Assembly (NCBI RefSeq): GCF_013426735.1
Contig: NZ_AP023272.1
Coordinates: forward strand, 3,144,501-3,208,500
DNA: 64,000 nucleotides
Direction: 5' to 3'
From: Agrobacterium vitis
Lineage (GTDB): Bacteria > Pseudomonadota > Alphaproteobacteria > Rhizobiales > Rhizobiaceae
Part shown: piece after piece, positions 8,629 to 16,833 of the stretch
How positions within the stretch are numbered: position 1 is the stretch's first letter
Layout: every line of letters starts with the position of its first letter
Position numbers and translations under genes: made by a program
The notes under the pieces: generated by a model
Databases searched by the model: none
Seen by the model: only the letters and a program-made list of their open reading frames with translations
What the model was told of the DNA's origin: nothing

Positions 8629-9231
8629 ATGGCTTTCGAACTTCCCGCACTTCCCTACGCTTACGATGCACTCGGCCCCTTCATGTCGGCCGAAACGCTG
8701 GAATTCCACCACGACAAGCATCATCAGGCCTATGTCACCAACGGCAATAACCTGCTGAAGGATTCGGGCCTTGAAGGGCTTTCGCTGGAGGAAGTCGTCA
8801 AGCAGTCCTATGGCAAGAATGCCGGCCTGTTCAACAATGCCGGCCAGCATTACAACCACGTGCATTTCTGGAACTGGATGAAGAAAGACGGCGGCGGCAC
8901 CAAGCTGCCCGGCAAGCTGGAAGCAGCGATTGCCTCCGATCTCGGCGGCTACGACAAGTTCAAGGCTGACTTCATCGCCGCTGGCACCACCCAGTTCGGC
9001 TCCGGCTGGGCTTGGCTCTCTGTCAAGGACGGCAAGCTGGAAATTTCCAAGACCCCGAATGGCGAAAACCCGCTGATCCATGGCGCATCGCCCATCCTCG
9101 GCGTCGATGTCTGGGAACATTCCTACTATATCGACTACCGCAACGCTCGCCCGAAATATCTGGAAGCCTTCGTGGATAGCCTGATCAACTGGGATTACGT
9201 GGCCGAGCTTTACGAAGCCGCAACGAAGTAA
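8629..9231 (+). CDS. sodB: Superoxide dismutase, Fe/Mn family
   Basis: The 200-residue enzyme converts superoxide to oxygen and hydrogen peroxide in the cytoplasm. The metal ligands are recognisable: His in LEFHHDKHHQAYV, His in HYNHVHFWNWM, and Asp/His in DVWEHSYYIDY. The length is normal. The ATG at 8629 follows AAGAGGAG at proper spacing; the upstream in-frame extension is not family-like. Fe versus Mn cannot be settled from motif alone, although the Q in TTQFGSGW at the second-sphere position resembles iron or cambialistic enzymes. A factor-independent terminator follows directly. Confidence 0.96.
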   Translation: MAFELPALPYAYDALGPFMSAETLEFHHDKHHQAYVTNGNNLLKDSGLEGLSLEEVVKQSYGKNAGLFNNAGQHYNHVHFWNWMKKDGGGTKLPGKLEAAIASDLGGYDKFKADFIAAGTTQFGSGWAWLSVKDGKLEISKTPNGENPLIHGASPILGVDVWEHSYYIDYRNARPKYLEAFVDSLINWDYVAELYEAATK

Positions 9232-9258
9232 GTTTCCAGAGACTTTTTCATTAAAAGG

Positions 9259-9288
9259 AAGCCCGGCAGCCAATCGCCGGGCTTTTTC
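9259..9288 (+). terminator. Rho-independent terminator of the superoxide dismutase gene
   Basis: A 9-bp perfect stem AAGCCCGGC/GCCGGGCTT (9259-9267 and 9276-9284) is followed by TTT, about 28 bp after the sodB stop. It also abuts the end of the convergent HxlR gene, whose stop is at 9290, so it may serve both strands. Confidence 0.85.
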
Positions 9289-9289
9289 G

Positions 9290-9754
9290 TTATCGCTTCT
9301 TTGCCGCCTTATCAAAACTGTCGCGGGCCTTGGCAATACAAGCATAATTGTCGAACGCCCAGTGGCCAAGCGCCTCGATCGGCTGGCGCAGCGATTGGCC
9401 GAGATCGGTCAATTCGTAATCCACCCGAGGCGGAATGGTGGGAAACACGGTGCGCTTCACCAGCCCATCGCGCTCCAGTCCGCGCAGGGTCAATGTCAGC
9501 ATGCGCTGAGAAATACTGCCGATCCGCCGCTTCAACTCGTTGAAACGTTGCGGGCCGTGGGCCAGCATCATGACGATCAGCACGCTCCATTTGTCGCCGA
9601 TGCGTGTCAGCACGCTGTTGACCGCCTCGCAGCTGCTGCGCTGGTTGACGGCCGCCATGGATACCTCCGGCGCGGCTGTCGGTTCTGATGTGGTTACATC
9701 GATGTGCCCGAGTTCCAAGTCTGTGCCTCCTTGCGCCCGATTGGCAGTTACCAT
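9290..9754 (-). CDS. HxlR-family redox-sensing transcriptional regulator
   Basis: The winged-helix protein (154 residues from ATG 9754; 122 if the ATG at 9658 is used) has the HxlR core [24 protein letters not shown], then the recognition helix region [20 protein letters not shown] single conserved cysteine precedes the winged helix (SSCEAV, residue 42 of the longer form), as in the YodB/HypR group that senses quinones, diamide or hypochlorite through this thiol. It is divergent from an azoreductase gene, the arrangement of YodB-controlled azoR1 in Bacillus. I infer that it represses azoR and itself through the palindrome at 9764-9780. Confidence 0.88.
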   Translation of the reverse strand: MVTANRAQGGTDLELGHIDVTTSEPTAAPEVSMAAVNQRSSCEAVNSVLTRIGDKWSVLIVMMLAHGPQRFNELKRRIGSISQRMLTLTLRGLERDGLVKRTVFPTIPPRVDYELTDLGQSLRQPIEALGHWAFDNYACIAKARDSFDKAAKKR

Positions 9755-9763
9755 AAGTGTGTC

Positions 9764-9780
9764 GGTATTGATTTTATACC
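9764..9780. promoter_or_regulatory. Candidate HxlR operator
   Basis: The inverted repeat GGTAT-N7-ATACC lies in the short divergent gap between the HxlR gene and azoR, about 10 bp upstream of the regulator start and 20 bp upstream of azoR. Position and symmetry suit a dimeric winged-helix repressor. This is inference from context only. Confidence 0.55.
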
Positions 9781-9800
9781 ACAAGGAAAGGTCGATGACC

Positions 9801-10415
9801 ATGAAACTTCTGCATCTCGATTCCAGCGTGCTTGGCCCCTATTCTGTCAGCCGCGACCTGTCGGCGTCGATTGTGAAGACCCTCAGCGAAAAGACCGCTG
9901 GCCTCGACGTCACCTACCGCGATCTGGCCGCCAATCCGCTTCCGCATCTGTCCGGCCTGACGCTGGCGGCTGCCATGGGCAATTACGATGCCAGCAATGA
10001 CGACGCCACCAAGGCCGATCTGGCGCTGGGCGGCGAAGTGCTGGAACAGTTCCTCACCTCCGACGTGGTGGTCATTGGCGTTGGCTTCTACAATTTCGGC
10101 ATTCCAAGCCAGCTGAAGGCCTGGATCGACCGTATCAGCGTTGCTGGCAAGACCTTCAAATACGGCGCTGCCGGTCCTGAAGGCCTGTGCGGCGGCAAGC
10201 GGGTGATCGTTGCCATCTCGCGCGGTGGCATCTACAGCCAGGGCCCTGCGGCTCCGCTTGAACATGCTGAAACCTATCTGAAGGGCGTCTTCACCTTCCT
10301 CGGCATCACCGATCTGGAATTCGTTGTCGCCGAAGGCGTCAACATGGGCGAAGAAGCCAAGGCCGCCGCCGTCAAGGGCGCCAAGGATTCGATCGCGACC
10401 CTGAAGGCTGCTTGA
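9801..10415 (+). CDS. azoR: FMN-dependent NADH-azoreductase / quinone reductase
   Basis: This flavodoxin-fold enzyme (204 residues) begins [18 protein letters not shown], has the phosphate-binding loop of AzoR proteins, [18 protein letters not shown] and [13 protein letters not shown]. It should reduce azo dyes and quinones by two electrons, protecting against quinone stress. The ATG at 9801 is preferred over 9795 because AAGGAAAGG (9783-9791) is about 9 bp away. The adjacent divergent HxlR regulator fits induction by electrophiles. Confidence 0.92.
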   Translation: MKLLHLDSSVLGPYSVSRDLSASIVKTLSEKTAGLDVTYRDLAANPLPHLSGLTLAAAMGNYDASNDDATKADLALGGEVLEQFLTSDVVVIGVGFYNFGIPSQLKAWIDRISVAGKTFKYGAAGPEGLCGGKRVIVAISRGGIYSQGPAAPLEHAETYLKGVFTFLGITDLEFVVAEGVNMGEEAKAAAVKGAKDSIATLKAA

Positions 10416-10443
10416 TCAGCGTGAAATAAGGTCAAATGAAAGG

Positions 10444-10464
10444 CGCAGCGGCATCACCGCTGCG
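10444..10464. terminator. Stem-loop between convergent azoR and GNAT genes
   Basis: The 8-bp perfect stem CGCAGCGG/CCGCTGCG with a 5-base loop sits between two convergent stops. The T tracts on either side are weak (CCTTT on the minus strand), so efficiency is uncertain. Confidence 0.55.
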
Positions 10465-10472
10465 TATTTGCT

Positions 10473-10970
10473 TTATAACACCCTGGCCCAGCGCTCATGA
10501 TCGCGCCATTGCCCGCCAATGTTCAGATAGCGCCTGGAAAAACCTTCCTTCTCAAAGCCGCACCGCGCAACAAGCGCAATCGAGCGCAGGTTTTCCGGCT
10601 GGATATTGGCCTCGATCCGGTTTAACCCCACCTCTGTGAAAGCATGGGCAATAACCGCGTTCAGCGCCTCCGTCATCAATCCGCGCCCGCCAAAGGCGGC
10701 CATGCCGTAATAGCCGAGATAGCAGCTTCTGAAATTGCCTAACACGATCTGACTCAGGGTAAAGACCCCGACCACAGCGTGACTGTCTGACTCTCGGGCA
10801 ATCAGCCCAATCATCGCACTGCTGACCGTCTGGCTGAGATAGGCCTCGAAACCATCGGCATTGGTAAAAGGTGAGGTCCAGGGCGCATGGTAATCGCGGC
10901 TGGCCAGATTGGCCGCCACCAGATCGGGGCCGTCAGCGCGGCAGATGCGGGAGAGTGTGATCGATGACAT
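10473..10970 (-). CDS. RimJ/RimL-type GNAT N-acetyltransferase
   Basis: The 165-residue protein has the GNAT fold of the RimJ/RimL/SpeG group: YYGMAAFGGRGLMTEALNAVIAHAF gives the acetyl-CoA loop (G-G-R-G-L form) and LNRIEANIQPENLRSIALVARCGFEKEG is the classic C-terminal motif. It should transfer acetyl from acetyl-CoA to a protein N-terminus or a small amine; the substrate is unknown. The ATG at 10970 has GGAGCG upstream; a 14-residue longer form from 11012 is possible. Confidence 0.88.
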   Translation of the reverse strand: MSSITLSRICRADGPDLVAANLASRDYHAPWTSPFTNADGFEAYLSQTVSSAMIGLIARESDSHAVVGVFTLSQIVLGNFRSCYLGYYGMAAFGGRGLMTEALNAVIAHAFTEVGLNRIEANIQPENLRSIALVARCGFEKEGFSRRYLNIGGQWRDHERWARVL

Positions 10971-11060
10971 AAGGGCGCTCCGATGAATGGCGCCGATGTA
11001 TTCTCCCGTCATCCACAGCGCAAGCCCGCCGCCGTCATGCTGCTGTTATAGCTGGGGCCT

Positions 11061-11945
11061 ATGTCCACGGCGGATGCAACCGACCGTGACGCGCAAATCA
11101 TGCCCCAACTCCGCCTCGGGCTTATCGCAGATCCGCAATATGCCGATCTGCCGCCCAATCTGACCGCCAACCGCTATTATGCCCTGAGCCTCGCCAAGAT
11201 GCAGGCGGCCATCGACATGTTCAACGAACAGACGCTGGATGCCGTGCTGCTGCTGGGCGACCTGATCGACCGGGATTTCCGCAATTTCGCCCCGGCTTTG
11301 AAAGTGCTGGAAGGCCTGCGCCATCCGCTAATCACCCTGCCCGGTAATCACGATTTCGCGGTCTCCGACGCTCAAAAACCGATGGTGCGCGATGCGCTGG
11401 GCATGTCTGCCCCTTACTTTGACCGGGTCATCAACGGTATCAGGCTGATTTTCACCGATGGCTGTGAAATCTCCACCTTCTCGGTGGCGCGCGACGATCC
11501 TGCCAGGGAAGTGGCGGTGCGCCAGCTCCTCGCGCTGAAGGCAAAGGGCGCGGCCAATGCCCAGGAATGGAACGCCGCCATCAGCCAGCCGCAGATCGAC
11601 TGGCTGGAAAGCCGCCTGATGCTGGCGCATGCCGCAGGGGAAAAGGCCATCGTCTTTGGCCATTACCCCCTCCATCCCTTCACCGACCACGCCCTTTGGA
11701 ATGCACAACAGGTGGCCGACGTGATTGCCGCAGCACCCGCCGCCATCGCCTATATCAACGGGCATGACCACCGTGGCGGCTATGGCATGATCGGCAATAC
11801 CCATTTCATCACTCTGAAAGGCATGGTGGATGGCGAAAAGGACACCGCCTTTTCAATTCTGACCCTGGAGACAGACGCGCTTGCCCTGCAAGGCTTTGGC
11901 CGCGAGGAAGACATGCTCTTGCCGCTCGGGCGGCACGGCGCTTGA
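11061..11945 (+). CDS. ADPRM-like metallophosphoesterase (ADP-ribose/CDP-alcohol pyrophosphatase family)
   Basis: The calcineurin-like motifs appear in order: ADPQYADL (about residue 23), LGDLID (66), PGNHDF (93), FGHYPLHPF (200) and NGHDHRGGYGM (234), followed by HFITLKGMVD. The DxQ first motif in place of DxH and the GHDHxGGY signature are characteristic of the manganese-dependent ADP-ribose/CDP-alcohol diphosphatases. It probably hydrolyses a nucleotide-linked diphosphate in the cytoplasm, since no signal peptide is visible. The start is not certain: ATG 11100 would also keep all motifs. Confidence 0.85.
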   Translation: MSTADATDRDAQIMPQLRLGLIADPQYADLPPNLTANRYYALSLAKMQAAIDMFNEQTLDAVLLLGDLIDRDFRNFAPALKVLEGLRHPLITLPGNHDFAVSDAQKPMVRDALGMSAPYFDRVINGIRLIFTDGCEISTFSVARDDPAREVAVRQLLALKAKGAANAQEWNAAISQPQIDWLESRLMLAHAAGEKAIVFGHYPLHPFTDHALWNAQQVADVIAAAPAAIAYINGHDHRGGYGMIGNTHFITLKGMVDGEKDTAFSILTLETDALALQGFGREEDMLLPLGRHGA

Positions 11946-12112
11946 AAATGTCACTGATATGATTGTTATATCAGATATTTAACCATCGCAAACATCACTC
12001 TCTTGTGACTTTATTTGCAATTTGATTTACCATCAAAATGCGGTGACCGAAATTGAAGAGAATATCACGTGTGAAAAACGCCGTAGGTTCGGCCATCAAC
12101 AGGAGAATGACG

Positions 12113-12580
12113 ATGATATCAGGGCTTGGCATGAGGAAGCTTGCAACCATGGCCGCCATTGGCCTCTGTCTTGGCGCCGGCCTCAGCAGCGCGGTCAGCG
12201 CCGCCGATGAGCCGCAGGTGGTGCGCGCCGGAATGATGAAGAAAGTCGGCGGCGCTATGGGGCAGCTGGCCGCTATCGCCAAGGGCGAAAAGCCTTATGA
12301 CGCTGCCGTTGTCAAAGCTTCTTTGACCACGATGGAAGAGGTTGCCAAGGCTTTCCCGGAACAGTTCCCCAAGGGGTCCGAGACCGGCTTCAACACGGAA
12401 GCCAGCCCGAAGATCTGGGAAGACCCGACCACCTTCAAAACCAAGGCCAAGGCGCTGGAAACCGCCGCCGCCACCCAGCTCGCCACGCTGCCCGCTGATC
12501 AGGCTGGCGTCGGAGCGGCGCTGAAGAGCATTGGCGGCGCCTGCGGCGATTGTCACCAGACGTTCAGGCTGAAGAAATAA
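12113..12580 (+). CDS. Class II cytochrome c (c556/c' type)
   Basis: The 155-residue exported protein has a signal peptide (MRKLATMAAIGLCLGAG..., cut near SAVSA-ADE) and a four-helix-bundle cytochrome with a single heme site CGDCHQTF close to the C-terminus, typical of class II cytochromes c. It carries electrons in the periplasm. The ATG at 12113 is preferred over 12107 because CAGGAG lies at correct distance. It is followed by a diheme cytochrome c gene about 70 bp downstream, so both probably serve one electron-transfer chain. Confidence 0.93.
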   Translation: MISGLGMRKLATMAAIGLCLGAGLSSAVSAADEPQVVRAGMMKKVGGAMGQLAAIAKGEKPYDAAVVKASLTTMEEVAKAFPEQFPKGSETGFNTEASPKIWEDPTTFKTKAKALETAAATQLATLPADQAGVGAALKSIGGACGDCHQTFRLKK

Positions 12581-12597
12581 TTCCATCCCATGAAGAG

Positions 12598-12617
12598 ACC
12601 CGCCCGGGCAGCCGGGT
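12598..12617 (+). terminator. Hairpin between the two cytochrome genes
   Basis: The near-perfect stem ACCCGCCCGG/CCGGGTGGGT (one mismatch position) with a GCAG loop is followed by TTGATTT. It could be an intercistronic attenuator separating the class II cytochrome from the diheme cytochrome. Confidence 0.5.
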
Positions 12618-12649
12618 GGGTTTGATTTATAAAGAAAATGGGGGTGAGC

Positions 12650-13564
12650 ATGGCTGGAACGGCAAAATTCGGTATCGCGGCGGCGCTCGTCGTGGGCGTT
12701 GCACTGGTCGGCGCCTACGTATTTGCCGTGGCACCGCACCGCCAGCCCGCCACCGTCTGGGCCGCAACCACGGCACCCGACCTTACCAATGGAAAACGGA
12801 TGTTTTTTGCCGGCGGCTGTTCCAGCTGCCATGCGGCACCCGGTGCAACCGGCGATGCGCGCCTGCTGCTGACTGGCGGCGTGGCGCTGAAAACCCAGTT
12901 CGGCACCTTTCACGTTCCCAATATTTCGCCGGACCCGAAGGCCGGGATCGGCGAATGGACGCTGGCCGAATTTGGCGATGCCGTCACCCGTGGCATCGGC
13001 CCTTCCGGCGAAAACCTTTATCCGGCCTTTCCCTATACATCCTATGCGCGGATGAAGCCGCAGGATGTGGCCGATCTCTATGGCTATCTGAAAACTCTGC
13101 CCGTCAGCAGCAATGTCGCGCCCCCGCATGAGCTGGGCTTTCCCTTCAATCAGCGTCTTGCGCTGACCGGCTGGAAACTGCTGTTTCTAAACGATAAACC
13201 CCGCGTCACCCTGGCCTCTGCGGATGCGAAGATCCAGCGCGGTCAATATCTGGTCGAAGGCCCCGGCCATTGCGGCGAATGTCACACCCCTCGCAACCTG
13301 ATCGGCGGGCTGAAGGCGGATCAATGGCTGGCGGGTGGACCGAACCCGGAAGGCGAAGGCCGCATCCCCGACATCACCCCTGGCTCCGACAGCATCGGCA
13401 AGTGGTCGCAGGACGAAATCGCCAGCTATCTGGAAACCGGCTTCACCCCCGATTTCGACAGTGTCGGCGGCTCGATGGTCGAAGTCCAGAAAAACCTCGC
13501 CGAACTGCCCGCCGAAGACCGCGCAGCGATTGCCGCCTATCTCAAGGCCATTCCAGCGAAGTGA
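12650..13564 (+). CDS. Diheme cytochrome c, membrane-anchored
   Basis: The 304-residue protein has an N-terminal hydrophobic anchor or signal (FGIAAALVVGVALVGAYVFAV) and two class I heme sites, CSSCHAAP (about residue 59) and CGECHTPRN (about 205). The layout matches the diheme c-type subunits that accept electrons from periplasmic dehydrogenases such as alcohol, gluconate or sorbitol dehydrogenases. No dehydrogenase is adjacent, so the donor is unknown. ATG 12638 would add four residues. It lies downstream of and in the same orientation as the class II cytochrome. Confidence 0.9.
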   Translation: MAGTAKFGIAAALVVGVALVGAYVFAVAPHRQPATVWAATTAPDLTNGKRMFFAGGCSSCHAAPGATGDARLLLTGGVALKTQFGTFHVPNISPDPKAGIGEWTLAEFGDAVTRGIGPSGENLYPAFPYTSYARMKPQDVADLYGYLKTLPVSSNVAPPHELGFPFNQRLALTGWKLLFLNDKPRVTLASADAKIQRGQYLVEGPGHCGECHTPRNLIGGLKADQWLAGGPNPEGEGRIPDITPGSDSIGKWSQDEIASYLETGFTPDFDSVGGSMVEVQKNLAELPAEDRAAIAAYLKAIPAK

Positions 13565-13624
13565 GAAGACAAGAAGTGGGAAGCCGTTTTCCAGGACTAC
13601 CGTGACCTCTTTTGTCCAGCTGGG

Positions 13625-14116
13625 CTATTCTGTCGCGTCAGGATTAGTACCGTGTGCGATTCGCTGATCGACTAGGAATTGCCGTGCCCGCCGAAGCGCA
13701 ACCTGCGGATCGGACCCACGGTGATAGTCCTCCAGAATGATCTGGGTGATCTGTTGCCGGATATCGCTTCTGCTAAGGTCTGCCCAGGTGGCCACGGAAC
13801 TCTCTTGCGGATTGAGCAACCGGCGGGCGTCTTCCAGCCGGTGCTGAAGATTGGTGGCAGCGTCGAGCAGCATAAGGTCTATCGTGTCGCCGGGTTCGGG
13901 CATATCCTCCGGTTCTGGCTGCAAGCGTGATGCTGCCGAAAGATAATCGATCCCGGAATGGACTGGAATTTCCGCAGTCTTCTGCCTGTAGCGCAGCAAA
14001 AGCGCCAGCACGGTCGCCGCGAAAACCGGTGGCACGACGATAACAAGGGCTTTCACCCAATCGGATGTCGATTGCCACGTATCGAAAAGATCAGCCCAGA
14101 CATTATAATCCGCCAT
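13625..14116 (-). CDS. Unknown membrane-anchored protein, 163 aa
   Basis: I do not recognise a family. From ATG 14116 (preceded by GGAGGAATGG) the protein has one transmembrane segment (WVKALVIVVPPVFAATVLALLL, about 22-43) followed by a basic stop-transfer RYRQK and a hydrophilic domain rich in charged residues, with DTIDLMLLDAATNLQHRLEDARRLL likely helical. Topology is predicted with the long C-terminal part in the cytoplasm. A longer open frame upstream to 14332 has no ribosome site. Confidence 0.65.
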   Translation of the reverse strand: MADYNVWADLFDTWQSTSDWVKALVIVVPPVFAATVLALLLRYRQKTAEIPVHSGIDYLSAASRLQPEPEDMPEPGDTIDLMLLDAATNLQHRLEDARRLLNPQESSVATWADLSRSDIRQQITQIILEDYHRGSDPQVALRRARQFLVDQRIAHGTNPDATE

Positions 14117-14521
14117 CGTCCATTCCTCCCACGCCGGAAAACGAGCGATCACCAGAGAATGGTCTCTGGTGATCGGGGAGTAGAAAAGTCGCAAACAGAC
14201 GACCGCCTCGACCTTTAAGCCGAAGCTCTGGACATACGCCGAGACCTCCCCGACCATAGAGATGGTGGAGAGTGGGATCATATAGACATGACCCACCGCC
14301 TCAGCCACAAACCTATGGCTGAGGGGTGTCATTTAACGACCGACACTGGCCGCTGTTTGAGAGGTTTTCTAAGCCCCAAGACCGGTTCGTAATAACCGAT
14401 CTCACCCTTGTCTTAGCGCATAACGGGTGAGGAGGAAAAGAGGGGATTGGTGGTTTTTGCGGGAAGGAAGATTGGCGCGCGACGCTGCAAGCATATCAGG
14501 ACGCGCCCGACATCGCCTCTG
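14117..14521. other. Gene-free stretch with one strong palindrome
   Basis: I see no convincing gene. A perfect 12-bp inverted repeat CGATCACCAGAG/CTCTGGTGATCG (14146-14157 and 14164-14175, 6-base loop) lies about 30 bp upstream of the minus-strand gene at 14116. It could be a regulatory hairpin, operator or terminator; no T tract follows. Confidence 0.6.
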
Positions 14522-14794
14522 TCAATGCTGCGAAACCGGGTTTCTCGACCATTCCTGCAACGTTGTCCTGATCAGCACCAGCGCAGCATGGCGAGCCTGA
14601 TCGCGCTCAGGCGGATCGACGATACCGGCAAGCCGCGCCTCAAATGTCCGCACGGTTTCGCGCACCCAGCGATGCAGGGCCGGGTCGGAATGCCGATCCA
14701 GCAGGCTGCGGATGGCGCTTTCTATCCGCCGGTTTTCCATGGCGAGTGTCTCAGCCCTCGTTTGGTCGGTTTTCTTAAGCATTGCCGAAGTCAT
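14522..14794 (-). CDS. Small unknown helical protein, 90 aa
   Basis: I do not recognise this. It is highly charged and probably all helical (ENRRIESAIRSLLDRHSD... VRETVRTFEARLAGIVDPPERDQARHAALVLIR), without cysteine or membrane segments. The frame is clean and codon use resembles the neighbours, but no ribosome site is strong, so expression is uncertain. ATG 14780 (MLKKTDQ) is an alternative start. Confidence 0.5.
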   Translation of the reverse strand: MTSAMLKKTDQTRAETLAMENRRIESAIRSLLDRHSDPALHRWVRETVRTFEARLAGIVDPPERDQARHAALVLIRTTLQEWSRNPVSQH

Positions 14795-14895
14795 GCGATA
14801 TCGTCACTTTCACCTTCTTCAAGAAGGTCTAATATAGAAGGCCGGGCTTGCCCCAGGCATGCCGTTTTCGGCCTATGAATGTCGGGTAACGGCTG

Positions 14896-15384
14896 TCAGG
14901 CCAGCGCCTGAATATAACGCATGCCGGTCACCGGACGGGCGGAGAACTCCATCTGCTCGTAGAAGCGATGGGCGGCGAAATTGCCGGTGGCGGCGGACAC
15001 CGAAAGGTAATCGCAGCCGGACTGGCGCGCCACGTCACGGGCTCGGGCAATCAGGTGATGGCCGATGCCATTGCCCCGCTGGCCATCACGCACATAGAGA
15101 TGCAGCATTTCCATGCCACGCTTGCCTTCATTGGCCCTGTAAAGCGGCATCAGGATGGCGTAGCCGATCAGCTGTTCACCGCCATCGGCCACAAGTGCTG
15201 TGATCCACGGCATGGGGCCGAACAGGTCGCGTTTCAGCGTTTGCGGGGTCATATCCGAGGCATCGCCGTGATGGGCGGCCAAGGCCGCGATCATCTCGTT
15301 CAACTCCGGCAGGTCGCCGGGCTGGGCATTGCGAATGCTGACCATTGCAGGTCTTGGCAGGGTAATATCGCTATCTTCAGTCAT
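14896..15384 (-). CDS. GNAT-family N-acetyltransferase
   Basis: The 162-residue protein starts its domain with VSIRNAQPGDLPELNEMIAAL and has the acetyl-CoA loop in LYVRDGQRGNGIGHHLIARA, then VSAATGNFAAHRFYEQMEF, the usual GNAT motif B region. It probably acetylates a small amine; the substrate is not predictable. The start at 15384 fits a typical length, though the internal ATG at about 15342 is possible. It is a single gene. Confidence 0.88.
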   Translation of the reverse strand: MTEDSDITLPRPAMVSIRNAQPGDLPELNEMIAALAAHHGDASDMTPQTLKRDLFGPMPWITALVADGGEQLIGYAILMPLYRANEGKRGMEMLHLYVRDGQRGNGIGHHLIARARDVARQSGCDYLSVSAATGNFAAHRFYEQMEFSARPVTGMRYIQALA

Positions 15385-15853
15385 GGCTGCTTCCCTCTTG
15401 AAATACCGCCGTCAGGGAAGCTCGTTTAAACAACAAGGCCGCCTGACGGCGGCCTGTTGACATGGTGATCTGTCAGGCCGCCGGCTACCGGTAGGCCCAA
15501 AAATACGTGCAGGAAATGGTTGTGCGCGTGTCGATCATGCCACCATTAAAGCGCTTGCTTAAGGCAAATGTCAACCTTCGACCTCGTCTTCGTTCCGCAG
15601 CTGCAATGGCCACGGGCCAACAACGCCATCTCGTGCCATTCTTCTGGCCTTCCACATGCGCACCTTTAAATTGCTTTATTTATTTTTACAATCTTAAATA
15701 ACGTTTTATATCTACATCGATTTGTTCACTGAGCCGGTGGACCGTGAACAAAAGTCTCATTAAGATCTGTTGGACATCTTCATTTGTGATGCACCAAAGC
15801 ACCGTTTTACCGATTTCTCACCGGCTGCTGCCTGGGCAACACCGATCACAGCC
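15385..15853. other. Gene-free stretch with a GC-rich hairpin
   Basis: No gene is supported here. At 15431-15459 the arms CAACA-A-GGCCGCC and GGCGGCC-TGTTG pair (12 bp with one bulge, TGAC loop), just upstream of the GNAT gene; on either strand there is no proper T tract. The 15640-15760 part is AT-rich without recognisable promoter or tRNA structure. Confidence 0.6.
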
Positions 15854-16657
15854 TCACCGCACCGCGCAAATCGCATAGCGATGCTGGGTTGCCCGCTCTA
15901 GCCCCTTCAAAAATCCGAAATTGGCGCGTTGCGCCCGGTTGATGGCGCGCAAGTCTGTATCAACCGTCACGGAGGAAAAACCAGCCTCCTTCAACAGGGC
16001 CACAACGGCATCCGCCCTGGCGCCATCAGAAAAATACACCCGCGAGAGAATGCTCCGGTGGGTTTCTACCAGCGACGATGCCGGGCCGTGATGGGCGACG
16101 GTTTTGCCCACGCCGAGACGTGACGCCAGCTTGGCCAGCAGGCCGGTGAATTTGGCAAGCGGGCTGGGATTGACGAAATCGCCATCAACGATCAGCAGCC
16201 TGCCGCCGGGTTTCAGCACGCGGTGCCATTCCCTAAAGGCTGCGAGCGGATCGACCAGCGTCCAGACCAGATGGCGGTTGGTGATCGCGTCGTAGCTTGC
16301 TTCCGCCTCCATGGTGTTTTCGGCATCGCCGATCAGGAAGCGGATATTGCGGCCACGGGATTTGGCCTTGGCGCGGGCGCGTTCCAGCATCGGTTCAGCC
16401 CAATCCATGCCGGTCACTGAAAACCCGAGATCATCCAGCAGATGCGAGACGACGCCGGTGCCTGACGCCAGATCCAGCACCTTGCGACCCTCGCCAGCGC
16501 CCAGATGTTTACGGATCAGAGCATGCCAGGCGGCGCGCTCGTTTTCGGAAAAGATCTCGTGGCCCGGCTGGCTGTCGAAGGTTTCGGCGCGGGCCGACCA
16601 ATAGGCCTTGATCTCGTCTTTCAGGTTGTAATTCTGTTGCATTACCGTCTGCGTCAT
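15854..16657 (-). CDS. Class I SAM-dependent methyltransferase
   Basis: The 267-residue protein has the Rossmann motif I VLDLASGTGVVSHLLDDLG, motif II GMDWAEPMLERARAKA, and the post-I acidic FLIGDAEN, followed by VLKPGGRLLIVDGDF, the UbiE/Methyltransf_11 pattern. It methylates an unknown small molecule in the cytoplasm. It is divergent from the iron-complex ABC operon, separated by about 180 bp, so a link to siderophore or tetrapyrrole handling is possible but only inferred from position. The start at ATG 16657 is chosen over an upstream TTG at 16675. Confidence 0.9.
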   Translation of the reverse strand: MTQTVMQQNYNLKDEIKAYWSARAETFDSQPGHEIFSENERAAWHALIRKHLGAGEGRKVLDLASGTGVVSHLLDDLGFSVTGMDWAEPMLERARAKAKSRGRNIRFLIGDAENTMEAEASYDAITNRHLVWTLVDPLAAFREWHRVLKPGGRLLIVDGDFVNPSPLAKFTGLLAKLASRLGVGKTVAHHGPASSLVETHRSILSRVYFSDGARADAVVALLKEAGFSSVTVDTDLRAINRAQRANFGFLKGLERATQHRYAICAVR

Positions 16658-16833
16658 GCCCGCGAAACCCCTCAATATCTCTGGAATTCTTCTAAAAGAT
16701 ATTTCTTGACTGTCAAACTCATAAAATCATAAATCCACGGCGAAACACTGTGTAGGTCACGAAACCAGGATTTTGGTGGGGACGCCCTCCTGCAATCGGA
16801 CTTGCGCAAAACACATTATATTTGGAGGCAACC

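Noticed and set aside
9012..9231. Possible antisense or second gene within the superoxide dismutase region
   Set aside because: The minus-strand frame runs through the known enzyme and has no start signal or family match.
12119..13129. A 336-codon open frame opposite the two cytochrome genes
   Set aside because: The plus strand carries heme motifs CGDCH and CSSCH/CGECH with signal peptides, so the minus frame is a shadow.
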